Made by a program: the position numbers and the translations under genes
NCBI RefSeq assembly: GCF_009649845.1
Contig: NZ_WJIE01000011.1
Coordinates: 219,543 to 283,542, forward strand
Direction: 5' to 3'
Source: Polyangium spumosum
GTDB lineage: Bacteria; Myxococcota_A; Polyangia; Polyangiales; Polyangiaceae
DNA length: 64,000 bases
Shown: positions 46,724 to 54,523 of the stretch, in pieces
Position numbering within the stretch: the first letter of the stretch is position 1
Layout of the letters: each line of letters opens with the position of its first letter
The notes under the pieces: generated by a model
Told to the model about the DNA's origin: nothing
The model's database searches: none
Seen by the model: the letters and a program-made list of their open reading frames with translations, nothing else

Positions 46724-47151
46724 CGAAAGCAGGGAACGTGTCGGTGGGTACGGAGCTACGAATCGGCGCGCACCGGCTCGTGTTCGAGGAGGCCGATACG
46801 GTCCACATCGAGCTTTGTGGCGAGCTCGGCGAGGAGCTCCGGGACCTCGTCGAAGCGCTCGAGGCGTTTGGTGGAGACCGTCCCTACTTGCTCGTCCTCG
46901 CCTCGGTCTCGCGCGTGACGACCTGGACCGCGGGTGCGCGGAAGGTCGCGCTCTCGTCACATCGTATTCGCCTCCCGCGCCGCGCCGTCGCCCTTCATGG
47001 GGGCGGCTTCGCGCTGCGCATGTCCATCGGGATGCTCATGCGCGCCACGGCCGCGCTCGGCGCGCGGGAGCGGTTCGTCTTCCACGGCGACGACGAGGCC
47101 GCGGCGCGCGCGTGGCTCGCGCAGATGCGGCCGAGGTTGGCGGGGGGGTGA
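46720..47151 (+). CDS. STAS/SpoIIAA-like small protein
   Basis: Encodes 143 aa from a GTG that overlaps the upstream stop (GTGA). The pattern VHIELCGELGEELRDLVEALEAF and LLVLASVSRVTTWTAGARKV, with alternating strands and helices, fits the STAS/SEC14-like SpoIIAA fold. The C-terminal half (RAVALHGGGFALRMSIGMLMRA) completes the sheet. It has no membrane segment. The role is unknown; related proteins act as small regulatory or lipid-binding modules. Confidence 0.6.
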   Translation: MTKAGNVSVGTELRIGAHRLVFEEADTVHIELCGELGEELRDLVEALEAFGGDRPYLLVLASVSRVTTWTAGARKVALSSHRIRLPRRAVALHGGGFALRMSIGMLMRATAALGARERFVFHGDDEAAARAWLAQMRPRLAGG

Positions 47152-47171
47152 GGGGGTGACGGCGGCGAGGC

Positions 47172-48125
47172 TCACGCCTCGCTCTTCGGCGCCTTCGGCG
47201 TGAGCCAGCGGACGAGCTCTTCGGTCGTCCTTTCGAGCACCACGTCGCCCACCCGCGCCGCGCCGAGCTTCGCCAGGCGGCTCTCGAGCCTCTGTCGCTC
47301 GGGCATGGTCAGCGGGCGCCCGAGCCGCCGTTCGAATTGGTGCCCGAGGGCCTCGAGCTGCCCCTGCCTGCGTCCGTCCTTCCGGCCGTCCTTTCGCCCT
47401 TCTCGGTAGAACCAGTTTTGCATGACCACACCCTTCGACACCTCGGAGAGTACCACATCCCTGAGCCCCTTCACACGACGGTTTGTCTCCGCGAGGACGG
47501 CCATGGCCGCGCGGAGCTCTTCGAACTCCCAGGGTGCGCTCTGCGCGCGCAAGAGCTCCACGACGTGCGCCAGTTTGTCCCCGTCCACGTCTCTCGCCAG
47601 AGGCGCGAAGATCAACCAGAGCGGACTTCGTTGCTCGGTCGCCCGCCGCACGAGCTCGGCCACGGTCCGCTGATACACGGGCTCCACGCGGAAGGTCACG
47701 CCGGAGAACGGCCGGTCGTCCGGCGAGGTCCGGTACGCACCCTCCGCGGGCCAGGGTTCGTCCCGGCCCGAGAGCAGCACGAGCACGCTCTCGACGCGCG
47801 GCGGCCCCTCCCAGGGCTTCGCCCCGCGCCGCGCGCGCGCCTCGTCGCCCAGGGCCAGCGCCGTCAGGGTGTTGTATTCGAAGATGCGCCACGACACGTC
47901 GCGCGTCATCGTCCGCGCCCATTCCACGTGGAGCAGCCGTTTTTCCTGGCCCGCCTTCACGAGCAGCGCTCGATCGAGCCGCCGCTGTCGCGACGTCACC
48001 TGCGTGTCGACCCATTCCAGAGGCTCGACGAGCTCATCGCAATCGACGAGCGCCCGCGCCACGGCGCGTGGCAGCTTGCGCGAGACGTGACGGAGGATCA
48101 GGTCGATGTCGTCGGCCCCCTCCAT
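47172..48125 (-). CDS. Rpn/PD-(D/E)XK-type putative nuclease with DUF4351
   Basis: Encodes 317 aa from ATG 48125 (MEGADDIDLILRH); an upstream start at 48248 would add a poorly conserved 41 residues. The N-terminal half matches the Rpn/transposase-like PD-(D/E)XK family: RALLVKAGQEKRLLHVEW carries the Glu-x-x strand, and FEYNTLTALAL follows. The C-terminal region (about 255-317) fits DUF4351: LGHQFERRLGRPL and VLERTTEELVRWL. A charged Lys/Arg/Asp stretch with GRKDGRKDGRRQG links them. Rpn proteins are recombination-linked nucleases, often in many copies in large genomes. Confidence 0.75.
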   Translation of the reverse strand: MEGADDIDLILRHVSRKLPRAVARALVDCDELVEPLEWVDTQVTSRQRRLDRALLVKAGQEKRLLHVEWARTMTRDVSWRIFEYNTLTALALGDEARARRGAKPWEGPPRVESVLVLLSGRDEPWPAEGAYRTSPDDRPFSGVTFRVEPVYQRTVAELVRRATEQRSPLWLIFAPLARDVDGDKLAHVVELLRAQSAPWEFEELRAAMAVLAETNRRVKGLRDVVLSEVSKGVVMQNWFYREGRKDGRKDGRRQGQLEALGHQFERRLGRPLTMPERQRLESRLAKLGAARVGDVVLERTTEELVRWLTPKAPKSEA

Positions 48126-48345
48126 GGCTCGCCCCGCGCCGCGCTCGGTCGTTTCCACGCGCCGCCCGAGAGCGAGCCTCGTGCCAGGCCGAGACGCCCT
48201 GGAATCCGCGGCAAACCACGGGCGCATGGGGGTGGCGCCGCCGCTCATCGGGTGGCGGCCGCCAGCGCCCCGTGGAGCGGCCCGTCCGTCTCGGCCACGT
48301 GCCCCTCGCGCCCTCGTCGCGGGGTGCTAAGGTGCGCGCGCCGCC

Positions 48346-49965
48346 GTGTCCGACCCTCATCTCCTCCAGCGCGAGATCTCTCGCCGCAAGACCTTCGCCA
48401 TCATCTCCCACCCTGACGCGGGCAAGACCACGCTCACCGAGAAGCTCCTGCTGTACGGCGGGGCCATCCAGCTCGCGGGCGCGGTCAAGGCCAAGCGCGC
48501 ACGGGCGCACGCCGTCAGCGACTACCTGGAGATGGAGCGCGAGCGTGGCATCTCCATCCAGTCGAGCGTCCTGCAGTTCCCGTACAAGGGCCGCTTGCTC
48601 TCGCTCGTCGATACCCCGGGCCACGCCGACTTCAGCGAGGACACCTATCGCGCGCTCATGGCCACCGACGCGGCCATCATGCTGCTCGACTCGGCCAAGG
48701 GCGTCGAGGCGCAGACGAAGAAGCTGTTCCGCGTCTGCAAGCTGCGCTCGATGCCCATCTTCAGCTTCGTCAACAAGATGGACCGGCCCGGCCGCGATCC
48801 GTTCGAGCTCATCGGCGAGGTCGAGGAGGTCCTCGGCATCGGCGTCTATCCGATCACCTGGCCGATCACCGTCCGCGGGCAATTCAAGGGCGTGTATCAC
48901 CGCGTCCTGCGGCAGGTGTTCCTCTTCCAGCAGGTCGCGCACGGCGCCGAGATGGCGCCGATGCAGGCGCACGACCTCTATTCGCCCGAGCTCGGCGAGG
49001 CCGTCGAGGAGGAGGGCGTGAAGCAGCTCCGCGAGGACGTCGAGCTGCTCGACGCGGCCGGCGACGCCCTCGACACGGGCAAGCTCGCGCGCGGCGAGGT
49101 CACGCCCATGTTCTTCGGCAGCGCATTGACCAATTTTGGCCTCCCGCAGCTCCTCGACTCCTTCGTGGAGATGATGCCGCAGCCGGCCCCTCGCGCGAGT
49201 GACAGGGGCGCGATCGCGCCGGACGACGGGCGATTCACCGCGTTCGTCTTCAAGATCCAGGCGAACATGGATCGCGCCCACCGCGACCGCATCGCCTTCG
49301 TCCGCGTCTGCTCCGGGAGGTACGAGCGTGGCATGAAGGTCCGCCACGTCCGCCTCGATCGCGACATTCGCCTCACGAACCCCGTGCAATTCCTGGCGCA
49401 GGAGCGCACCGTCGTCGACGACGGCTTCGCGGGCGACATCATCGGCGTCTTCGATCCGGGCATCTTCCTCATCGGCGACACCCTCACCGACGGCGCGAAC
49501 ATCAAATATGCGCCGCTCCCGCAGTTCCCGCCCGAGCATTTTGGCCGCGTCATGATGGTCGATCCGATGAAGCGCAAGCAGCTCAAGAAGGGCCTCGAGC
49601 AGCTCGCGCAGGAGGGCAGCGTGCAGCTCTTCCGGCCGCCGGAGGGCCGCGAGGGCGAGAGCATCCTCGGCGCCGTCGGCGAGCTCCAGTTCGACGTCGT
49701 CAAGCACCGCCTCCTCAATGAATACGGCGCGGATGTGCGGATCGAGCGCCTCTCCTGGAACCTCGCCCGCTGGGTCGAGGGCGAGCCCGTCCCCCTCGCG
49801 GAGCTCGAATCGCAGCTCTACGGTTATGGCGCGCTCGACGTGCACGGCCAGCCCGTCGTCCTCTTCAAGGGCGAATGGCAGCTCGAGACCTGCGCGAAGG
49901 CCTTCCCCAAGACCCGCTTCGTCGAGCTCGGCGCGGGCGCGCTCAAGCTGCCCACGGCGGATTGA
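48346..49965 (+). CDS. prfC: peptide chain release factor 3
   Basis: Encodes 539 aa from GTG 48346. A translational GTPase that removes RF1/RF2 from the ribosome after peptide release. Motifs are G1 HPDAGKTTL (about 22-30), G2 in the RGISIQSSV loop, G3 DTPGHADF (about 89) and G4 NKMDRPG (about 145). Domains II and III follow (FKIQANMDRAHRDRIAFVRV, GELQFDVVKHRL). The length matches E. coli RF3. It is convergent with the S37 peptidase gene across 6 bp. Confidence 0.95.
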   Translation: MSDPHLLQREISRRKTFAIISHPDAGKTTLTEKLLLYGGAIQLAGAVKAKRARAHAVSDYLEMERERGISIQSSVLQFPYKGRLLSLVDTPGHADFSEDTYRALMATDAAIMLLDSAKGVEAQTKKLFRVCKLRSMPIFSFVNKMDRPGRDPFELIGEVEEVLGIGVYPITWPITVRGQFKGVYHRVLRQVFLFQQVAHGAEMAPMQAHDLYSPELGEAVEEEGVKQLREDVELLDAAGDALDTGKLARGEVTPMFFGSALTNFGLPQLLDSFVEMMPQPAPRASDRGAIAPDDGRFTAFVFKIQANMDRAHRDRIAFVRVCSGRYERGMKVRHVRLDRDIRLTNPVQFLAQERTVVDDGFAGDIIGVFDPGIFLIGDTLTDGANIKYAPLPQFPPEHFGRVMMVDPMKRKQLKKGLEQLAQEGSVQLFRPPEGREGESILGAVGELQFDVVKHRLLNEYGADVRIERLSWNLARWVEGEPVPLAELESQLYGYGALDVHGQPVVLFKGEWQLETCAKAFPKTRFVELGAGALKLPTAD

Positions 49966-49971
49966 TACCCT

Positions 49972-51360
49972 TCAATCGGGATCGCGCCGCGTCCTCCGCG
50001 CCCGGATCGCCGTCTGGGGCGGCAGGACCGGCGTGACCCCCGTCCACGCCTCCAGCGACGCGAGCGCCGCGGCGCGCTCCGGCTCCGTCAGGTCCACGAT
50101 CGACGCGGAATGGTTGAGCCCCGGCGCGAAGTACACGTAGCTGTCCTCCGCGTCTCCGATCTCGAACGCCGCCGCCGAATACGGGTCGTTCTCGCCGTAA
50201 ATGAAGAGCAGCCTCTCGCCCTCGGCCGAGAGCCACGTGGACACGTCCTGCATCGCCGAGGCGTCGAACACCGGCGTCTTGCCCGGCCCCGGCACGAGGA
50301 ACGTCGCCGCCGCGTCGAGCCCCGGGAACTTCAAGAGGTCCGCGAGGTGCGCCTCCTCGACCGCCGGGTAACCGAGCTCCGTGGCGGCTTGCCAGTAGTA
50401 GGGTTCGTACGCGAGGAAGTCCGCGTCGGAATAGAAGTTCGGGCCGAGGATCTCGTTCAAGAACGCCCAGACCTCGTCGTCGGTCGCCGCGGGCCCGGGG
50501 ATGTCCCCGCAAAAACTCGCGTCGTAATATTGCCAGAAGGCGAAGACGAGCTCGACCACCGTGACCTCGAGCGCTTGCTCCCGGCCGAGCAGTTCGTAGC
50601 TGTATCCATCCGTCGTGGCCTGCGCGTCCATCCGCGCGAGCATCCCCTCGCGCCGCAGGAGCACCTCGCGCTGAAAACCGCGGAGCGCGTCCCGGCACGT
50701 GGGCTCCCCGAGCGACGCCACGAAATCCAGGTATCGCGTATCGTCCGTGCCGAGGCTATGCGGCGCGACGTAGGCGATCGTGCCGTCGACGTCGCCCGGG
50801 AAAAACCGCCGGTGGTAGACGGAGGTCATCCCGCCCTTGCTCGCACCCGCCGAGATCCATTTGCCCGTGTAGATCGGCCTGAGCGCCTCGGTGATGCGGT
50901 GATGGTCCGTCGCCGCCTGCTCGATCGTGAGCCGGGACCAGTCCGTAGGCTCCGGCCGTGAGGGCGAAAAGAACCGTTGCTCGACGAAGAGCTGATTCGC
51001 CTGGAGCAACGCGGCCGGCTCACGGAGCCTCTGCCGCGTGGGGCTCACGAAATACCCCGACGTCCCCAGCACGAACGGCGCCGCCTCGTCCCTGTGGTGC
51101 AAGAGCAAGCGCTGCGCGAACGTGGGCCCGCCCGGCGCGCCGTGATCGGCCGGTTGCTCGTACTCCATCACGAAGTACCGATACCCTTCGATCCCCGAGA
51201 CCTGCTCGGTCACGGTCATCCCGGCGATGGCCGCGAGCCGGCCTGCGATATCGAGCTCGGGCGGCGGGACGGGCTCGGCGTCGTCCGAGCAAGCGGGCAG
51301 GAGCAAGAGGGCGAGCGGGGCCACGAGCGCGAGCGCGGCCCGCGCGGGTCGAGACGTCAT
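49972..51360 (-). CDS. S37-type (PS-10) aminopeptidase lipoprotein
   Basis: Encodes 462 aa. The lipobox ALLLLPAC gives Cys24. The alpha/beta-hydrolase triad is visible: Ser in SAGASKGGMTS (about 175), Asp in YGENDPYS (about 389) and His in PGLNHSAS (about 414). VEQRFFSPSRPEPTDW and TIEQAATDHHRI match the S37 tripeptidyl/prolyl aminopeptidase family first described in Streptomyces. It is lipidated, so likely displayed at a membrane, and would release N-terminal peptides from secreted substrates. It follows the Lgt fusion on the same strand, 9 bp downstream. Confidence 0.85.
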   Translation of the reverse strand: MTSRPARAALALVAPLALLLLPACSDDAEPVPPPELDIAGRLAAIAGMTVTEQVSGIEGYRYFVMEYEQPADHGAPGGPTFAQRLLLHHRDEAAPFVLGTSGYFVSPTRQRLREPAALLQANQLFVEQRFFSPSRPEPTDWSRLTIEQAATDHHRITEALRPIYTGKWISAGASKGGMTSVYHRRFFPGDVDGTIAYVAPHSLGTDDTRYLDFVASLGEPTCRDALRGFQREVLLRREGMLARMDAQATTDGYSYELLGREQALEVTVVELVFAFWQYYDASFCGDIPGPAATDDEVWAFLNEILGPNFYSDADFLAYEPYYWQAATELGYPAVEEAHLADLLKFPGLDAAATFLVPGPGKTPVFDASAMQDVSTWLSAEGERLLFIYGENDPYSAAAFEIGDAEDSYVYFAPGLNHSASIVDLTEPERAAALASLEAWTGVTPVLPPQTAIRARRTRRDPD

Positions 51361-51369
51361 CTCATTGCC

Positions 51370-53058
51370 TCAGAGCGGCGCGACCTTCAGCCAGAATCGC
51401 GGCTCGTACGTGAAGAGCGTGTTCACGCTGCCCGACCCCATGACCGCGAAGCCGAGGGGCGTGAAGCCGATGGCGAAATGCGAGGTGAGCGGGAAGCCGA
51501 ACGCGACCTGGAACCGGGAGCCGAAGCCGTTCGCCGGCTCGAAGTAGGGCGCGTCGAAGACCACGCGCGTGTAAAACGGCAGCGCCGTGGCCTCGAGCTC
51601 CGCGTACCGGCCGAGGCCCGTGACGAACCGGATCGGCACGCCGATCCCCCATTGTGTCGCGTCGCCCGTCCCCACGAAGCGCCCTTCGAGGCCCACCTCC
51701 ATGCGCTGCCGCGGCCCCGTGGCCACGCGGAACGTGGCTTCGAGGTCGACGAGCGCGCCGTCCTTCACCGCGAACCTGCCCGGCGCGAAATACCCGCCGG
51801 CCGCGAGCCCGATGCCGAAGCGTCGCTTGTTGTAATCCTTCTGCGGATCCGCGGGCCTCTCCTCGGGCGGCAGCTCCTCGGCCGGCACCGATCTCACGGG
51901 CGTCGAGCCCGCGGCGCCCGGAGGCGGCGGATACGGGTAGGGGTAAGGGTAGGGATAGGGCGCCGCGCCCTGCGCAGGCGGCGGATACGGGTAGGGGGGA
52001 GGGTACGGATAAGGCGCCGCGCCTTGCGGAGGCGGATATGGGTACGGATAGGGCTTCGCGCCCTGCGGCGGCGGCGGCGGCGGGACGCTGGATGGCGTCG
52101 CGGCCGGAGGAGGGGTTTTTCCGGCGGGAGGCGGCGGGGGTTGTCCGGTCGAAGCAGCGGGTTTCGCCGGTTGCGCCGGTTGCGCCGGCTGCGCCGAGGC
52201 CTCCGCGGGCAGGAGCAGCGCCGCCGCCAGCATGGCCGAGGCCAGGGACAACCGCGGGCCACGCCGGGCGAGCAGCACGGCCGCGCCCACCCCGAAGAGC
52301 AGCACGATCGACACCACCTGCGCCGAGCTCAAGGGCCCGTACGTCCCGCGCGACGCGTCGCCGCGCAGCAGCTCGACCAGGAACCGCCCCACGGCGTAAA
52401 GGCCGATCCACGTGGCGAACGCCCGCCCGTCGCGCCGCGGCCCGCGTAGCCACAACGACGCGAGCGCCGCCGCCACGAGCCCCACCGCCGCCTCGTAGAG
52501 CTGCGTCGGGTGCACGGGCAGGCTCGGCGCGCCGCGCGGGATCCAGCCGAGCGCCGCGTGATCGAGCGCCGCCGGGCTGTCCACCGGGAATCGCACCCCG
52601 AAGAGCCCCGCCGTGGGCTTGCCGTAATCACAACCCGCGAGGAAACAGCCCGTCCGCACGAGCCCGTACGAGATGCCGCAGAGCGGGACGGCCCGATCCA
52701 GGAAAGGCAGCGCCTTCGCGCCCCCGCGGCGCAGCACCACCGCCGCCGCGAGCGCCGCCACGAGCAGCCCCCCGTACGCCGCGCGCCCCACGCGGAAGAA
52801 TGGCTGGATCGATCCTGCCGCGAGGGCCTCCGGCAACATCCGCAGCCATTCGAGGACGTATCCGCCGAGGAGCGCCCCCGCGTACGCCGCGACGAGCGCT
52901 CGACCTTCGAGCCCCACGTCGGCGCCGTCGCGCCGCGAGAGCCTCTGCGTGATGGCCGCGCCGATCAGCGCCGCGAGCCCCACCATCACCATGTAATCGG
53001 GCGCGAGCCACCCGGGCAGCCCGTGGCGCTCGAGCCAGGCGACGACGAGGCTCCTCAT
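51370..53058 (-). CDS. lgt: prolipoprotein diacylglyceryl transferase fused to a Pro/Tyr linker and beta-barrel-like domain
   Basis: Encodes 562 aa from ATG 53058. Residues 1 to about 275 are a polytopic Lgt domain: LLGGYVLEWLRM, VRTGCFLAGCDYGKPT (about 138, the Lgt signature region) and PVHPTQLYEA (about 182). It then runs in frame through SLASAMLAAALLLPAEASAQ (about 270-289), which itself looks like a signal peptide. A Pro/Ala then PYPYP-rich stretch (about 323-384) and a C-terminal 165-residue beta-rich domain (RRFGIGLAAGGYFAPGRF, FWLKVAPL with an aromatic end) follow, like small outer-membrane barrels. No stop separates the parts. It could be a true fusion, or an internal start could yield a separate barrel. 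It overlaps the Cys/Asn-repeat lipoprotein by 4 bp. Confidence 0.85.
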   Translation of the reverse strand: MRSLVVAWLERHGLPGWLAPDYMVMVGLAALIGAAITQRLSRRDGADVGLEGRALVAAYAGALLGGYVLEWLRMLPEALAAGSIQPFFRVGRAAYGGLLVAALAAAVVLRRGGAKALPFLDRAVPLCGISYGLVRTGCFLAGCDYGKPTAGLFGVRFPVDSPAALDHAALGWIPRGAPSLPVHPTQLYEAAVGLVAAALASLWLRGPRRDGRAFATWIGLYAVGRFLVELLRGDASRGTYGPLSSAQVVSIVLLFGVGAAVLLARRGPRLSLASAMLAAALLLPAEASAQPAQPAQPAKPAASTGQPPPPPAGKTPPPAATPSSVPPPPPPQGAKPYPYPYPPPQGAAPYPYPPPYPYPPPAQGAAPYPYPYPYPYPPPPGAAGSTPVRSVPAEELPPEERPADPQKDYNKRRFGIGLAAGGYFAPGRFAVKDGALVDLEATFRVATGPRQRMEVGLEGRFVGTGDATQWGIGVPIRFVTGLGRYAELEATALPFYTRVVFDAPYFEPANGFGSRFQVAFGFPLTSHFAIGFTPLGFAVMGSGSVNTLFTYEPRFWLKVAPL

Positions 53059-54389
53059 GGCCGCCTCCGTCGCGAGAGGAGGTACAGATACGCGATGGGG
53101 AGCGACAACCAGAACGCCGTACCTACCGGCGAGGGCACGGGCGATTGCCCGGGCCGCCGGGCGACGGCGCAATTGCTGCCCTTGCAGTTCTGGTTGCAGT
53201 CCTTGCAGTTCTGGTTGCAGTCCGAGCAGTTCTCATTGCACTTCGAGCAATTGTCGTTGCACTTCGAGCAATCCTCGTTGCAGCCGTCGCACGAGCTGCC
53301 CGAGCAACCCCCGCAGCTCGACGACGACCCGCTGCTCCCGCCCGACGAGCCCTGCGACAGCGTCCCGTCCGCGAGGCATTGCTCGAGCAGGCTCATGCAA
53401 TCCGTGCTCGCCAGGAAAGCGAGCGCGTCGTCCCGCGTCACCACGGGCAGCGCCGCGCAGGCCGAGCCGCCCGACTCCACGCACGCCCGCACCCCGTCGA
53501 TGTTCATGAGCGCGAGCACGCAGAGCGCCGCCGCGTTCGACGCGCCCTGGTTCACCCACGTGCACTCCGCGTTCGCGTCCGCGAACGTCGGATCCGTCAC
53601 GGCGTGATCACACGACGAGCTCGCCGCGCATCCGCACGTCGTCTGCACCTGGAGCGCGCATTGCTCGACGCTGTCGGGCAGCATGTACGGATTGAAATCG
53701 ACCGACAGGGGCTTCGACCCCGGGAAACCTACGATCGGGACCACGGCCGGGCTCGGCCCGCTCTCCGCGCCCTCTTCCTCGAGCGCTTCGAGCGCGACGA
53801 GCCACGACGCATTCACGTAGAGCTTGTCCTCGAAGGCCCAGGCGCCCATCGGCAGGCCCGTCGTCCGCACGATCTCCTGCGCCTCCGACCGCGCCGCGAG
53901 CTCCTTCACCCAGCGCCCCGCGCGCCCTCGGAGCGCCGCCTCTTCGAGCGCCGCCGTCGTGTCCCCCGGGCGCCCGCGCATCTTCGGCGGCCCCTCGCTC
54001 GTATCGCCGGGCTCCTTGGCCTCCCGCGGCGCGAGGAACATCTCCGCGCCTTCCTGCTCGATCGCGCCGAGCACGAGCGCGTCCTCGCCCTTCTCCTCGC
54101 GCGCCTCGTCCGCGGCGCTCGCGAGCGCGTCGAGCGTCGTGACCTCGGGCGGCGGGATCACGAGCTTCTCGTCCACGGGGACCGGGGCGAGGGCCGACTC
54201 CTCCAGCCGCAGCGCCACGTCGCGCCGCGTCTCCTTCGGCAACGACGCCATCACCTCGGGCGCCGCGCGCAGCGCGTCCCGCAGCGGGAGCGCGTCATAC
54301 GGCGGCGCCTCTTCCCCGCAGCCCGCCGAGAGCAACGCGGCGACCCACAGCGCCCCGCACCTCCCCGAGAACCTCCCCAACCGCACCAT
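53055..54389 (-). CDS. lipoprotein with Cys/Asn repeats and C-terminal sorting-like tail
   Basis: Encodes 444 aa. The signal peptide ends in LLSAGC (Cys24). The body is Ala/Glu-rich (about 30-230) followed by a globular Cys-containing part (TTCGCAASSSCDH, DANAECTW, VRACVESGGSAC). Residues about 360-408 hold 14 Cys in about 49, as a seven-residue repeat CNxNC(S/K)(D/K). A Pro/Ser segment, a single helix (about 415-437) and a final RRRRP follow, like a MYXO-CTERM tail, although the usual Gly-Cys is not adjacent. No family was recognised. Both ends could be membrane-attached. Its stop overlaps the start of the Lgt fusion (ATGA), suggesting a dedicated enzyme-substrate pair. Confidence 0.8.
   Translation of the reverse strand: MVRLGRFSGRCGALWVAALLSAGCGEEAPPYDALPLRDALRAAPEVMASLPKETRRDVALRLEESALAPVPVDEKLVIPPPEVTTLDALASAADEAREEKGEDALVLGAIEQEGAEMFLAPREAKEPGDTSEGPPKMRGRPGDTTAALEEAALRGRAGRWVKELAARSEAQEIVRTTGLPMGAWAFEDKLYVNASWLVALEALEEEGAESGPSPAVVPIVGFPGSKPLSVDFNPYMLPDSVEQCALQVQTTCGCAASSSCDHAVTDPTFADANAECTWVNQGASNAAALCVLALMNIDGVRACVESGGSACAALPVVTRDDALAFLASTDCMSLLEQCLADGTLSQGSSGGSSGSSSSCGGCSGSSCDGCNEDCSKCNDNCSKCNENCSDCNQNCKDCNQNCKGSNCAVARRPGQSPVPSPVGTAFWLSLPIAYLYLLSRRRRP
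53181..53285 (-). repeat. 21-bp coding tandem repeat (Cys/Asn heptads)
   Basis: Five 21-bp units (starts 53181, 53202, 53223, 53244 and 53265) encode the CNxNC(S/K)(D/K) heptads of the lipoprotein. The first two units are identical. The others differ mainly at synonymous or conservative positions while every Cys codon is kept, which suggests selection on the cysteines. Confidence 0.88.
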
Positions 54390-54523
54390 GGCCGCCCCCT
54401 TCCTGCACCGGGCGATCCACGAATAACAGACCCCTCTCCGGGCGCCAAGCCCCTCCGGCGAGACTCATTCTTGCTCGCCGCCACGCGTCACGCCATTTCG
54501 GGCCCCGCGCTCGCTGGAAAGGG

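Noticed and set aside
54440-54490. Terminator after the DUF389 gene, from a CGGCGAG/CTCGCCG pair.
   Set aside because: The stem is only 7 bp with an 11-nt loop and no T run on the transcribed strand.
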